From the NCBI GenBank assembly GCA_045586385.1, contig JAZNAE010000086.1, positions 9,346-73,345 on the forward strand: a DNA stretch of 64,000 bases. Reading direction: 5' to 3'. The number at the start of each line of letters is the position of its first letter. The stretch's first letter is position 1. The position numbers and the translations under genes are program-made. The notes under the pieces were generated by a model. It searched no databases. It was not told where the DNA came from and saw only the letters and a list, made by a program, of their open reading frames with translations. Source of the stretch: Suilimivivens sp045586385 (GTDB lineage Bacteria; Bacillota; Clostridia; Lachnospirales; Lachnospiraceae). Below are positions 1-10,165 of this stretch, piece after piece.

Positions 1-1134
1 GATGTATACGAAAATTATATTATAGATTTTAAGAAGAGACAGACAGTGGTGAAGGCCCTGTGTCTTCACATAGCCCATGACTGTAACCTGGCCTGCAAAT
101 ATTGCTTTGCTGAAGAAGGAGAATACCATGGCAGAAGAGCCATCATGAGCTACGAAGTGGGTAAAAAGGCACTGGATTTTCTGGTTGCCAATTCCGGAAA
201 CAGGGTGAATTTGGAAGTGGATTTCTTTGGCGGTGAGCCGCTGATGAACTGGCAGGTGGTAAAAGACCTGGTGGCTTACGGAAGAAGTCTTGAAGAGCCT
301 CACAATAAAAAGTTCCGTTTTACCTTAACCACAAACGGGGTGCTTCTTGATGACGAAGTACTTGAGTTTGCAAATAAGGAAATGTCCAATGTGGTCCTAA
401 GTATTGACGGACGTAAAGAAATTCATGACCTGATGCGTCCAAACCGTGGTGGCTTTGGAAGTTATGATACCATTGTACCGAAGTTCCAGAAGGTTGCTGA
501 GAGCAGAAATCAGATGGATTATTATGTCCGGGGGACTTTTACCCACAATAATCTTGATTTCGCAGAGGATGTAAAGCATTTGGCAGATCTTGGATTTAAA
601 CAGATTTCCGTAGAGCCTGTTGTGGCAAAGCCGGAGGAGAGTTATGCCATTACCGAAGAAGATATTCCCCGTATTTTGGAGGAATATGATAATTTGGCAC
701 TAGAACTCTTAAAGCGCCGCAGGGAAGGAAAGGGCGTGAACTTCTTTCACTTTATGATTGACTTGCAGGGCGGACCCTGCGTGGCAAAGCGTCTTTCCGG
801 ATGCGGAAGCGGTACAGAATATTTGGCAGTGACTCCTTGGGGTGATTTATATCCTTGTCATCAGTTTGTAGGACAGGAAGAATTTCTGATGGGAAATGTG
901 GATGAAGGAATTACCAGGACTGATATTAGGGATGAATTTAAAACCTGTAATGTTTATGCCAAAGAAAAGTGCAGAAACTGTTTCGCAAAGTTCTATTGCA
1001 GTGGTGGCTGTGCTGCCAATTCTTATAATTTCCACGGAAGTATTAACGATGCTTATGACGTGGGATGCGAATTGCAAAGAAAACGCATTGAATGTGCGAT
1101 TATGATAAAGGCGGCATTGGCCGACGAAGAATAA
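1..1134 (+). CDS. scfB: SCIFF peptide maturase, radical SAM/SPASM (5' end outside window)
   Basis: Radical SAM enzyme expected to install thioether crosslinks in the six-cysteine SCIFF peptide. The reading frame is open from base 1, so the N-terminal peptide-binding part lies upstream; the GTG at 46 is internal. The 4Fe-4S motif CNLACKYC follows shortly, then the FFGGEP motif. The C-terminal SPASM region has Cys in CVAKRLSGCGSG, YPCHQF and the cluster CRNCFAKFYCSGGC, which bind auxiliary clusters in this family. The 24-bp gap to secDF matches the usual scf-secDF neighbourhood in Clostridia. The substrate peptide gene would lie upstream and is not visible. Family identity is firm; the SCIFF assignment rests on motif spacing and context. 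Confidence 0.88.
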   Translation, partial: DVYENYIIDFKKRQTVVKALCLHIAHDCNLACKYCFAEEGEYHGRRAIMSYEVGKKALDFLVANSGNRVNLEVDFFGGEPLMNWQVVKDLVAYGRSLEEPHNKKFRFTLTTNGVLLDDEVLEFANKEMSNVVLSIDGRKEIHDLMRPNRGGFGSYDTIVPKFQKVAESRNQMDYYVRGTFTHNNLDFAEDVKHLADLGFKQISVEPVVAKPEESYAITEEDIPRILEEYDNLALELLKRRREGKGVNFFHFMIDLQGGPCVAKRLSGCGSGTEYLAVTPWGDLYPCHQFVGQEEFLMGNVDEGITRTDIRDEFKTCNVYAKEKCRNCFAKFYCSGGCAANSYNFHGSINDAYDVGCELQRKRIECAIMIKAALADEE

Positions 1135-1157
1135 ACAAAAGGAAGAGGGATTAAACG

Positions 1158-3410
1158 ATGAAAAAGAGTAAAGCAATTGTAGTGATGCTGGTGCTCGTAG
1201 TATTACTTGGATTTTTTGGATATACCGCAGCAGTGGGCGTAGGAAGCAGTTCTGCAGGTTCCGCTTCGGACATCAAGCTTGGCCTTGATCTTGCCGGTGG
1301 TGTAAGTATTACTTATCAGGTAGTAGGCGAGGAAGAGCCGGATGCGGCAGATATGGCAGATACCATCCGTAAACTTCAAAAGCGTGTGGAAGTATATAGT
1401 ACAGAGTCAGTAGTATATCAGGAAGGGAATGACAGAATTAATATTGAAATTCCCGGTGTTTCCGATGCAAATGCTATCTTGGAAGAACTTGGAAAACCCG
1501 GTTCTTTATACTTTGTTTCAGAAACAGACGCAGAAGGAAATTTAAATTATCAGACTACCTTTGATGCAACCGGTGAACCGGTTCACATTTTGACAAAGGA
1601 TATTGAGACAATTGTGGCAGAGGGAAGTGCCCGTCTTTCCGGAACAGATGTAAAGGATGCACAGGCTGTTTCTTTTAAGGATCAGATGGGAAACAGTGAA
1701 ATCGGTGTTGATCTTGTGATGACAAGTGAAGGTGCTGAAAAGTTTAAGGCGGCAACCCAGAATGCATACCAAAAGGGAGAAACTCTTGGTATTTATTATG
1801 ACGGCGAAATCATCAGTGCACCTACCGTAAGAGCGGTAATTGCAGATGGTAATGCCCAGATTACGGGTAATTTTGATTTTGAAAAAGCAGAGCAACTTGC
1901 ATCTACCATTCGTATCGGTGGACTGAAATTGGAACTGGAAGAACTTCATTCAAAAGTAGTGGGTGCACAGCTTGGTGAGGAAGCAATTGCTACCAGTATC
2001 AAAGCAGCAGCTGTTGGCTTTGTAATCATTGTTATTTTTATGATAGCTGTTTACTATGTATCAGGCTTTGCGGCATCATTGGCACTGGCATTGTATGTGG
2101 AATTAATTGTTATTTTACTTGCTGCATTTGAAATTACATTAACCCTGCCGGGTATTGCAGGTATTATTCTTTCTATAGGTATGGCAGTAGATGCCAATGT
2201 AATTATCTTTGCCAGAATCAGGGAAGAACTTGCAACAGGTAAGACAGTGAAGTCTGCAATAGATGCAGGATATAAGAAAGCGCAGTCGGCTATTTGGGAT
2301 GGAAACATTACCACATTAATCGCAGCAGCAGTGCTTGGCATTATGGGTTCCGGTACCATTAAGGGATTTGCGGCAACACTTGCCCTTGGTATTGTATTAT
2401 CCATGTTTACAGCACTGGTTATTACCAGACTGATTATGAATGCGTTGTTTGGTCTTGGACTTAAGGATGCAAAATTTTATGGCATTGCAAAGGAAAAGAA
2501 GGCACTCTCTTTTGTTTCAAAGAAAGCAGTATTCTTTGGAATTTCTATTGCACTTGTGGTAGCAGGATTTGTATTTATGGGTGTCAACAAAGCACAGACC
2601 GGCAATATCTTAAATTATGGTCTTGAATTTGTTGGTGGAACTTCTACCAATGTAACCTTTAATGAAGATATGAGCCTTGCAGATATTGACTCCAAGGTAG
2701 TACCCCTTATTGAAGGCATTACAGGGGACGGTAATGTGCAGACACAGAAGATTGACGGAACCAATGAAGTCATCTTTAAGACCCGCTCTTTATCTGTGGA
2801 AGAGAGGGAAACATTCAGCAGTGTTATGGCTGATAATTTCGCGGTAGATACAGAGAAGATTACAGCGGAAACCATTAGTTCTACTATCAGTGGAGAGATG
2901 AAAAAGGAATCTGTTATTGCGGTGGCAGTGGCAACCTTATGTATGCTGATTTATATTTGGTTTAGATTTAAGGATATCCGTTTTGGCGCAAGTTCTGTAG
3001 TGGCATTAATCCATGACGTTTTGGTAGTACTTGCATTTTATGCAATTGTGAAGGTTTCCGTGGGAACAACCTTTATTGCTTGTATGCTGACCATAGTAGG
3101 TTACTCCATTAATGCGACCATAGTAATTTTTGACCGTGTTCGTGAGAACCTGGCTGAGATGAAGCGGAAGGATACTCTTGATGATGTAGTAAATAAGAGT
3201 ATTACTCAGACTTTATCAAGAAGTATCTTTACTTCCCTGACAACCTTTGTTATGGTAGCAGCACTGTATATCTTCGGAGTATCCTCTGTAAAAGAATTTG
3301 CCCTTCCTTTGATGGTTGGTATTCTTTGCGGTACGTATTCTTCTGTATGCATTACAGGAGCACTGTGGCTGGTACTTAGAAAGGTTTTTCCCCAGAAAGT
3401 GGAAGAGTAA
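1158..3410 (+). CDS. secDF: Protein-export protein SecDF (SecD-SecF fusion)
   Basis: Membrane component that uses the proton gradient to drive late steps of Sec export. It has 750 residues: an N-terminal membrane anchor (about 5-25), a large extracytoplasmic P1-like domain containing LGLDLAGG (near 42), five SecD membrane helices (about 275-430), a second anchor near 455-475 with LEFVGGT, and a SecF helix bundle (about 590-745). The fused form is common in Firmicutes. The start has a GA-rich ribosome site (ggaagaggg). recJ follows after 3 bp, which suggests cotranscription with scfB and recJ. Confidence 0.95.
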   Translation: MKKSKAIVVMLVLVVLLGFFGYTAAVGVGSSSAGSASDIKLGLDLAGGVSITYQVVGEEEPDAADMADTIRKLQKRVEVYSTESVVYQEGNDRINIEIPGVSDANAILEELGKPGSLYFVSETDAEGNLNYQTTFDATGEPVHILTKDIETIVAEGSARLSGTDVKDAQAVSFKDQMGNSEIGVDLVMTSEGAEKFKAATQNAYQKGETLGIYYDGEIISAPTVRAVIADGNAQITGNFDFEKAEQLASTIRIGGLKLELEELHSKVVGAQLGEEAIATSIKAAAVGFVIIVIFMIAVYYVSGFAASLALALYVELIVILLAAFEITLTLPGIAGIILSIGMAVDANVIIFARIREELATGKTVKSAIDAGYKKAQSAIWDGNITTLIAAAVLGIMGSGTIKGFAATLALGIVLSMFTALVITRLIMNALFGLGLKDAKFYGIAKEKKALSFVSKKAVFFGISIALVVAGFVFMGVNKAQTGNILNYGLEFVGGTSTNVTFNEDMSLADIDSKVVPLIEGITGDGNVQTQKIDGTNEVIFKTRSLSVEERETFSSVMADNFAVDTEKITAETISSTISGEMKKESVIAVAVATLCMLIYIWFRFKDIRFGASSVVALIHDVLVVLAFYAIVKVSVGTTFIACMLTIVGYSINATIVIFDRVRENLAEMKRKDTLDDVVNKSITQTLSRSIFTSLTTFVMVAALYIFGVSSVKEFALPLMVGILCGTYSSVCITGALWLVLRKVFPQKVEE

Positions 3411-3413
3411 TCA

Positions 3414-5195
3414 ATGGCAAAATGGATGGTGGCCGCCAAAAAGGCTGATTTTAATAAAATAGCAAATGATTACGGCATTACGCCGGTCCTTGCCAGAATT
3501 ATCCGGAACAGGGGTTTGACAGAGGATGAGGATATCAGAAAATTCTTGAAGGGAAACCTTCAGGATTTACATAGTCCCTTTTTATTAAAAGATATGGACA
3601 AAGCAACAGACCTCATTCTTGATAAGATAAATAATCAGTCTGCAATCAGAGTCATTGGAGATTATGATGTGGACGGCATTTGTTCTACCTATATTTTGGT
3701 TCATGGGCTTTCTCTTTTGGGAGCAAAGGTGGACCGGGTGATTCCTCATCGCATGAAGGATGGGTATGGTCTTAATGACAATCTGATAGAAGAGGCAGCA
3801 AGTGAAGGAATCGATACCATTGTTACCTGCGATAACGGGATTGCAGCGGCAAGTCAGATTGCCTTGGCAAGCAAGCTTGGTATGACGGTTGTTGTTACAG
3901 ACCATCATGAAGTGCCTTATGAAGATACAGAGGATGGCAGAAGATATATTGTACCCCAGGCAGCAGCAGTGATTGACCCCAAGCAGGAGGACTGCAAATA
4001 TCCATTTTCTTCTATTTGCGGTGCGGTAGTGGCCATGAAACTGATTTTGGCACTCTGTGAAAAGAGCGGGAAAAGCAGCAAAGAAACAGATGCCATACGT
4101 GACGGATTATTACCCTTTGCGGCCCTTGCAACAGTCTGCGATGTAATGGAACTGCGTGATGAAAACCGTATCATTGTAAAATACGGATTGCAGATGATGG
4201 GGCATACCGCAAATAAAGGCTTAAAGGCCCTGATGCAGGCAAACGGAATTGAAGAAAAAGAGATTACGCCCTATCATGCAGGGTTTATTATAGGCCCCTG
4301 TTTAAATGCTACAGGAAGGCTGGATACAGCAACAAGAGCCCTAAGTTTATTTGAGGCAGAAGAATGGAATGAAGCGGTAGTGATTGCCGCCGATTTAAAA
4401 AATTTAAATGACAGCCGTAAAAAAATGACGGAAGACGGTGTAAAACTGGCAATCCAAAAGGTGGAAGAAAGCGAGCTGAAGGATGACAGAGTATTGGTTG
4501 TATTTTTGCCGGACTGTCATGAAAGCCTTGCCGGAATTATTGCCGGAAAAGTGCGTGAAAAATTCGGAAAGCCTGCTTTTGTCCTAACCAAAGGAGAAGA
4601 AGGAATTAAAGGCAGCGGACGCTCCATAGAAGCTTATTCCATGTATGAAGAAATGACAGGTTGCAAGGAGTTTTTCACCAAGTACGGCGGACATCCCATG
4701 GCCGCAGGTCTTTCTATTGCTGACGAAGAACAGTTAAAGCAGTTTAGGATAGCAATCAATCAAAAATGTACCTTGACGGAAGCAGATTTTGAAGAAGTGG
4801 TCCATATTGATGTTCCTATGCCCCTTAGCTATGTAAAGAAAGATTTTATCAAAGAATTGTCTTTGCTTGAGCCCTTTGGCGTTGGAAATAAAAAACCCTT
4901 GTTTGCACAGAAGGATGTGAAGCTTCTTAGTGGCAAAGTGATGGGAAAAAATAAAAATGTAGGAAAGTATGTTATCGCAGATGAAACAGGATATACTTAT
5001 GAAATGATTTATTTTGGCGATATGGAAAAGTGGCATGATTTTCTTACAGAGAAGTTTGGAAAAGAAAAAGTAACATCGCTTTATAGCGGAGTGAAAGAAA
5101 ATAAGCCGATGTCTTTTAACATGGCTTATTATCCGGATATTAATTATTTTGCCGGAAGAGAGAGCGTGCAGATGGTCATGCAATATTATTGCTAA
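3414..5195 (+). CDS. recJ: Single-stranded-DNA-specific exonuclease RecJ
   Basis: 5'-3' exonuclease of the DHH phosphoesterase family acting in recombination and repair. Motif I is GDYDVDGICSTY (about 82), motif II TCDNGIAA and motif III VTDHHE; the DHHA1 half has SGRSIEAYSM and KYGGHPMAAGLSI (about 400-430). The last 130 residues fit the OB-fold domain. At 593 aa it is slightly longer than the shortest RecJ proteins and lacks a long C-terminal extension. It starts 3 bp after secDF and is probably translated from the same mRNA. Confidence 0.95.
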   Translation: MAKWMVAAKKADFNKIANDYGITPVLARIIRNRGLTEDEDIRKFLKGNLQDLHSPFLLKDMDKATDLILDKINNQSAIRVIGDYDVDGICSTYILVHGLSLLGAKVDRVIPHRMKDGYGLNDNLIEEAASEGIDTIVTCDNGIAAASQIALASKLGMTVVVTDHHEVPYEDTEDGRRYIVPQAAAVIDPKQEDCKYPFSSICGAVVAMKLILALCEKSGKSSKETDAIRDGLLPFAALATVCDVMELRDENRIIVKYGLQMMGHTANKGLKALMQANGIEEKEITPYHAGFIIGPCLNATGRLDTATRALSLFEAEEWNEAVVIAADLKNLNDSRKKMTEDGVKLAIQKVEESELKDDRVLVVFLPDCHESLAGIIAGKVREKFGKPAFVLTKGEEGIKGSGRSIEAYSMYEEMTGCKEFFTKYGGHPMAAGLSIADEEQLKQFRIAINQKCTLTEADFEEVVHIDVPMPLSYVKKDFIKELSLLEPFGVGNKKPLFAQKDVKLLSGKVMGKNKNVGKYVIADETGYTYEMIYFGDMEKWHDFLTEKFGKEKVTSLYSGVKENKPMSFNMAYYPDINYFAGRESVQMVMQYYC

Positions 5196-5210
5196 AAAAT
5201 GTGAGGGCTT

Positions 5211-6137
5211 ATGATTACAACCATTACATTAAACCCTGCCGTTGATAAGACGTGCACTTTAAAAGAGCTGATACCGGGGGCTGTAAACCGCATGGAAGAT
5301 GTGAAAAACATTGCAGGCGGAAAAGGTATTAATGTGACGAAGATTTTGCGTCAGTATGATTATCCGGTGAGGGCACTTGGCTTTTTTGGCGGATATAACG
5401 GACGGTTTATTGAAGATTATCTAAAAAGTATTGGGGCAGAATGCTGTTTTACCTATGTAAGCGGTGAAACCAGATGTAATACCAATGTGCTTTCAGACGC
5501 TGGTTGTGTGACGGAACTCTTAGAGCCGGGACCAATTGTTTCGAAAGAAGAATTGGATGATTTTTTAGGTAAGTATGAAGCAGCACTTACAGACAGTGAA
5601 GTAGTCATAATATCAGGAAGTATACCGGAGGGTATACCGGCGGGCATTTATGCTGATTTGATTAAAATGGCAAAAGAGAAAGGCAGCAAGGTATGCTTAG
5701 ATACCAGTGGAGAGCCTTTAAAGGAAGGGGTTGCCGCACGCCCTTTTATGATAAAGCCTAATAAAAGAGAATTGGAAGTACTGTTTAATGAAAAAATAGA
5801 AACGCTGGCGGAGCTTAAATGCAAGATAGCAAAACTTGTGGAATCAGGAATCAGTCACGTGCTCGTATCTATGGGGAGTGATGGTCTTATCTATGCAAAT
5901 AAAAAGCAAGTATTGTTTGCAAAAGCACCAAGTGTGCAGGCAGTAAATACGGTAGCCTGCGGTGACAGCGTGGTTTCCTCTTTCGTGATGTCGCTTATCA
6001 AGGGGGATGATGATGAAGAATGCTTGAAAAAAGCGGTGGCAATTTCAGCGGCAAATGCGACAACTTTTGAAAGTGCTGTGATTCCAAAAGAAACAGCCGG
6101 GCAGTTATATGAAATGGTAGATGTACAATATGTTTAA
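5211..6137 (+). CDS. 1-phosphofructokinase family sugar kinase (PfkB type)
   Basis: PfkB-family kinase of 308 aa, most like 1-phosphofructokinase or tagatose-6-phosphate kinase, which phosphorylate a sugar phosphate in the cytoplasm. The start MITTITLNPAVDKT and the segment GGKGINVTKIL are typical of the 1-PFK/LacC group. The usual GAGD catalytic motif reads VACGDSVVSSF, a Gly-to-Ala change that keeps the catalytic Asp. No fructose PTS or transporter gene is adjacent, so the physiological substrate cannot be read from context. A strong terminator follows 13 bp downstream. Confidence 0.85.
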   Translation: MITTITLNPAVDKTCTLKELIPGAVNRMEDVKNIAGGKGINVTKILRQYDYPVRALGFFGGYNGRFIEDYLKSIGAECCFTYVSGETRCNTNVLSDAGCVTELLEPGPIVSKEELDDFLGKYEAALTDSEVVIISGSIPEGIPAGIYADLIKMAKEKGSKVCLDTSGEPLKEGVAARPFMIKPNKRELEVLFNEKIETLAELKCKIAKLVESGISHVLVSMGSDGLIYANKKQVLFAKAPSVQAVNTVACGDSVVSSFVMSLIKGDDDEECLKKAVAISAANATTFESAVIPKETAGQLYEMVDVQYV

Positions 6138-6150
6138 GGCAGATAACGCA

Positions 6151-6186
6151 AAAGCCTCCGGGGGATACCGGAGGCTTTGCTTCTTA
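6151..6186 (+). terminator. Rho-independent terminator after the PfkB kinase
   Basis: A perfect 10-bp stem (AAAGCCTCCG with CGGAGGCTTT, 6151-6160 and 6169-6178) is followed by a short T-rich tail. It ends the scfB-secDF-recJ-kinase run. Confidence 0.85.
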
Positions 6187-6360
6187 TGAGGGGGGAGATA
6201 GTGAGTTGTTCAACTATCTTACTACTTATCATAAAGGAAAAATGTGTACAAAATGTGTCCACTTCATTAGAAAAATCTAAAATCCTATTAAGAAAAAATA
6301 AATCATATCGAAAAATATGGCAATCATATAATAGTAATGGTAGATTTCGCCTGCGGAAAG

Positions 6361-6389
6361 TTGAAAAAAGTGCGTAATCGTGCTATCTT
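6361..6389 (+). promoter_or_regulatory. Sigma-A-type promoter for murE
   Basis: TTGAAA (6361-6366) and TATCTT (6384-6389) are separated by 17 bp and lie 26 bp before murE. The preceding stretch from 6187 is AT-rich and holds no convincing gene; a small hairpin (AGATAG/CTATCT) lies near 6196-6220. Confidence 0.6.
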
Positions 6390-6414
6390 ATTGTAAGGAA
6401 AAGAGGATGACTGC

Positions 6415-7884
6415 ATGCATTTATGTAAAGACCTGTTAAGAGAATTAAAATATGAATGTGTTAAGGGAAGTACAGACAGACTTGTAAGTGAAGTGGTATA
6501 TGATTCCAAAAAGGTTACCAAGGGCTGTCTGTTCATTTGTATTTGCGGATATGTAGCAGATGGTCATGATTTTGCTAAAGAAGCCATAGAAAAAGGTGCT
6601 GCTGTTTTAGTGGTGCAAAAGGACATAGAAGTACCGGATAGCAGTGATGTGACGGTCATTAAGGTGGAAGATACAAGATATGCCATGGCATTTATCGCTG
6701 CTGCTTATTTCGGGCATCCGGCAGATAAACTGAAAGTAATCGGTATCACCGGAACTAAGGGAAAGACTACAACCACCTATCTTGTAAAATCGATTTTGGA
6801 AAGTGCAGGATATAAGGTGGGGTTAATCGGAACCATCGAAACCATTATCGGTGATGAACATATTCCGGCAAACAATACGACACCGGAATCTTTCCTGCTT
6901 CAGCAGTATTTCAGAAAAATGGTAGATACCGGATGTGATATCGTTGTGATGGAGGTGGCATCCCAGGGTCTTAAACTTCACAGAACCCAAGGATTTATTT
7001 TTGAAATAGGTATCTTTACCAATTTAAAGCCGGACCATATCGGGACCAATGAACATGCAGATTTTGAAGAATATCAGATGTGTAAGGGACTGTTGTTTAA
7101 ACAATGCCGTTTGGGTATCGTCAATAAAGATGATGACCATATGGAGGAAGTGCTAAAGGGACATACCTGCAGAATAGAAACTTATGGGTTTGATAAAACA
7201 GCAGATCTTTATGCAGAGGATTTGCAATTGGTGAATAAACCCGGAGAACTGGGCATTGATTTTAGCGTAAAAGGAAAAATGGATTTCAGGGTAGAAGTGC
7301 CGACCCCGGGGAGATTTAGTGTGTATAATGCACTTACCGCGATAGCGGTATGTCGCCATTTTCATGTAGAGGTTTCCAAGATACAAAAAGCCCTTCTCTC
7401 AGCCCATGTAAAGGGGAGAATTGAAATGGTGCCGGTATCTGATGATTTTACACTTTTAATTGATTATGCCCACAACGCTATGAGTCTTGAAAGTCTTCTT
7501 TCTACGCTTAAGGAGTATAAACCAAACCGGTTGGTGTGTGTGTTTGGCTGTGGAGGGAACCGTTCCAAACTCAGGCGTTTTGAAATGGGAGAGGTAAGCG
7601 GCAGATTAGCGGACCTTACCATTATTACATCCGACAATCCAAGATTTGAGGAACCTCTTTCTATTATGGCAGATATCAAAACAGGTATTTCTAAGACTGA
7701 TGGTGCCTATGTGGAGATTTGTGACCGTAAAGAGGCTATCGCATATGCGATTCGTAACGGACAGTCCGGAGACATTATTGTACTTGCCGGAAAAGGACAT
7801 GAGGATTACCAGGAAATTAAGGGAGTGAAATACCCAATGGACGAAAGAGTCCTGATTGCAGAGATTTTAAGTACGGAGGAATAA
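6415..7884 (+). CDS. murE: UDP-MurNAc-tripeptide synthetase MurE (meso-DAP type)
   Basis: ATP-dependent ligase adding the third stem-peptide amino acid to UDP-MurNAc-L-Ala-D-Glu. The ATP loop GITGTKGKTTTT lies near residue 110; NNTTPES and the carbamylated-Lys region follow. The C-terminal domain has DNPR (about 407), the residue set that recognises meso-diaminopimelate in this family, and AGKGHEDYQ. The length of 489 aa is normal. murE is outside the dcw cluster, where B. subtilis has it next to spoVD; here it heads the priA-def-fmt operon. The start has GGAAAAGAGGATG upstream. Confidence 0.95.
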   Translation: MHLCKDLLRELKYECVKGSTDRLVSEVVYDSKKVTKGCLFICICGYVADGHDFAKEAIEKGAAVLVVQKDIEVPDSSDVTVIKVEDTRYAMAFIAAAYFGHPADKLKVIGITGTKGKTTTTYLVKSILESAGYKVGLIGTIETIIGDEHIPANNTTPESFLLQQYFRKMVDTGCDIVVMEVASQGLKLHRTQGFIFEIGIFTNLKPDHIGTNEHADFEEYQMCKGLLFKQCRLGIVNKDDDHMEEVLKGHTCRIETYGFDKTADLYAEDLQLVNKPGELGIDFSVKGKMDFRVEVPTPGRFSVYNALTAIAVCRHFHVEVSKIQKALLSAHVKGRIEMVPVSDDFTLLIDYAHNAMSLESLLSTLKEYKPNRLVCVFGCGGNRSKLRRFEMGEVSGRLADLTIITSDNPRFEEPLSIMADIKTGISKTDGAYVEICDRKEAIAYAIRNGQSGDIIVLAGKGHEDYQEIKGVKYPMDERVLIAEILSTEE

Positions 7885-7885
7885 C

Positions 7886-10147
7886 ATGGAAAAGGCAACT
7901 TTGCCGGGCAGATATGCCAATATCATTATTGATATTTCCCATGAAAAAGTGGATAAAACCTTTCAATACAAGATACCTGACGTTATGCATACTTTGCTGG
8001 AAGTTGGAATGTGCGTGCAGGTGCCTTTTGGAGCCGGAAATCATTTGCGAAAGGGGTATGTAATAGAAGTTACCGATGTGGCAGAATTTCCGCCTGAAAA
8101 AATGAAGGAAATTGCAGGTATTGTAAAAGATGGTGTTTCTGTGGAGGCAGATGCGATTAAGTTGGCAGCCTGGATGAAGGAAACGTATGGTTCGACTATG
8201 ATAGCTGCATTAAAAACAGTGTTGCCCGTAAAACAAACTATGAAGTTGAAAGAAAAGAAAAAAATAGTTTGTGTTGCAAAAAGAGAAGAATTGACTTCGG
8301 TTTATGGAGAATGCTTAAGAAAACATCAGCATGCAAAGGTAAGAATTCTTGCTGAATTATTAAAAGAACCGGTACTTCCTTACGAGCTGGTAACAGGTAA
8401 ACTGCATGTGGCGGCTGCTACCGTCAAAAGTTTGGAAAGTCATGGGATTATAAAGGTGGAAGCCGAAAACTACTACCGCAATCCGGTACAGATGGAAGCA
8501 GCATGGGAAACAAAAAAGGAATTAAGCCATGAGCAACAATACATCAGAGACAGTATTCTTTCTGATTATGAAAAAGGAATCCGGAAAACATACCTGATTC
8601 ACGGTATTACCGGAAGTGGTAAAACCGAAGTGTATTTATCATTGATAGAAGAAGTAATAAAGCAAGGCAAACAATGTATCGTTTTAATACCGGAGATTGC
8701 GCTGACGTATCAGACACTTCTTCGTTTCTATAAAAGATTCGGGGACAGGGTATCGGTAATGAACTCTACCCTGTCGGCAGGAGAAAAATATGACCAGTGT
8801 ATAAGAGCACAAAAAGGGGAAATAGATGTAATCATAGGTCCAAGGTCAGCATTGTTTGTCCCTTTTGCAAATTTAGGTTTGATTGTGATGGATGAGGAGC
8901 ATGAAGGAAGTTATAAAAGCGAATCCATGCCCAGATATCATGCGAGAGAAACGGCAGAGTATTTGGCAAAGCTAAAGGGAGCAAGTCTGGTACTCGGCTC
9001 GGCAACCCCATCCTTGGAAGCTTATGAGCGGGCCATGAAAGGGGAATATACTTTATTTAAACTTACCAAACGTCTTACGGGAGGAACTCTCGCACAGACG
9101 CAGATTGTGGACTTGAGACAGGAACTTAGGGACGGAAACCGTTCCATTTTCAGTAATAAGTTACAGAACCTCATAGAAGACCGATTAAATAAGAAAGAAC
9201 AAATCATATTGTTTCTTAACAGAAGAGGGTATGCAGGGTTTATTTCTTGTCGTTCCTGCGGACATGTGATGAAATGTCCACACTGTGATGTTTCCCTATC
9301 ACAGCATGTAGGAGGAAAACTGGTATGCCATTATTGCGGATATGAAACTGTATCGGTAACAAAGTGTCCGTCTTGTTCGTCCCCGTATATATTGGGATTT
9401 AAGGCAGGCACTCAGCAGATAGAAGAACAAATCCATATGCGGTTTCCGTCGGCAAGGGTACTTCGTATGGATGGAGATACCACTAAGAAAAAAAACAGTT
9501 ATGAAGAAATTCTTTCTGCGTTTGCGGAGGAAAAGGCAGATATTTTAGTGGGAACCCAGATGATAGTAAAAGGGCATGATTTTCCCAAAGTGACATTGGT
9601 AGGCATACTGGCAGCAGACCTTTCCCTTAACGATAGTGATTACCGCTGCTCTGAAAGAACCTTTCAGCTTCTGACACAGGCAGCAGGAAGAGCCGGAAGA
9701 GGGGAAAGGGAAGGCGATGTCATTATCCAAACTTACAGACCGGATCATTACAGTATAATCCGGGCAGCCGAGCAGGATTATGAAGCTTTTTATGAGGAAG
9801 AAATTCTTTACAGGGAATTGGGCGGTTATCCTCCGGCAGGGCATATGCTTTGTATCATGATTACGGCTAAAAGTGAAGAAGCAGGAAGTGCACTTACAAA
9901 TGAAATTGCGGAGTATGTAAAGAAACTGCAAGAAAATGAAGTGATATGTGATAAGGTGAAAATCATCGGTCCGGCAAAAGCCAGAATCGGAAAGATAAAT
10001 GATATTTACCGGTTTGTAATTTATTTAAAACATAAGGACGATACTAATCTTCAGAATATCAGGGGAGAAATAGAAGTCTTTTTGGATAAAAAAGAATGCA
10101 GAAATGAGGCGGTCCAATTTGACCTTGACCCCATTGACAGCTTTTAA
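7886..10147 (+). CDS. priA: Primosomal protein N' (replication restart helicase PriA)
   Basis: SF2 helicase that reloads the replisome at stalled forks. It starts one base after the murE stop. The N-terminal DNA-binding domain covers about 1-200; Walker A is GITGSGKTE (about 240) and the DEAH-type box is MDEEHEGSYKSE. Zinc-binding Cys pairs follow (CRSCGHVMKCPHC, CHYCGY, CPSCSS, about 455-500), and the helicase C-terminal motif is GTQMIVKGHDFP. The length of 753 aa is normal. Confidence 0.96.
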   Translation: MEKATLPGRYANIIIDISHEKVDKTFQYKIPDVMHTLLEVGMCVQVPFGAGNHLRKGYVIEVTDVAEFPPEKMKEIAGIVKDGVSVEADAIKLAAWMKETYGSTMIAALKTVLPVKQTMKLKEKKKIVCVAKREELTSVYGECLRKHQHAKVRILAELLKEPVLPYELVTGKLHVAAATVKSLESHGIIKVEAENYYRNPVQMEAAWETKKELSHEQQYIRDSILSDYEKGIRKTYLIHGITGSGKTEVYLSLIEEVIKQGKQCIVLIPEIALTYQTLLRFYKRFGDRVSVMNSTLSAGEKYDQCIRAQKGEIDVIIGPRSALFVPFANLGLIVMDEEHEGSYKSESMPRYHARETAEYLAKLKGASLVLGSATPSLEAYERAMKGEYTLFKLTKRLTGGTLAQTQIVDLRQELRDGNRSIFSNKLQNLIEDRLNKKEQIILFLNRRGYAGFISCRSCGHVMKCPHCDVSLSQHVGGKLVCHYCGYETVSVTKCPSCSSPYILGFKAGTQQIEEQIHMRFPSARVLRMDGDTTKKKNSYEEILSAFAEEKADILVGTQMIVKGHDFPKVTLVGILAADLSLNDSDYRCSERTFQLLTQAAGRAGRGEREGDVIIQTYRPDHYSIIRAAEQDYEAFYEEEILYRELGGYPPAGHMLCIMITAKSEEAGSALTNEIAEYVKKLQENEVICDKVKIIGPAKARIGKINDIYRFVIYLKHKDDTNLQNIRGEIEVFLDKKECRNEAVQFDLDPIDSF

Positions 10148-10165
10148 GGAGAAAGGAAGAGTAAA

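Noticed and set aside
6177..6377. Small plus-strand ORF of 66 aa after the terminator
   Set aside because: No ribosome site, low-complexity Lys/Ser content, overlaps the terminator and promoter region of murE.
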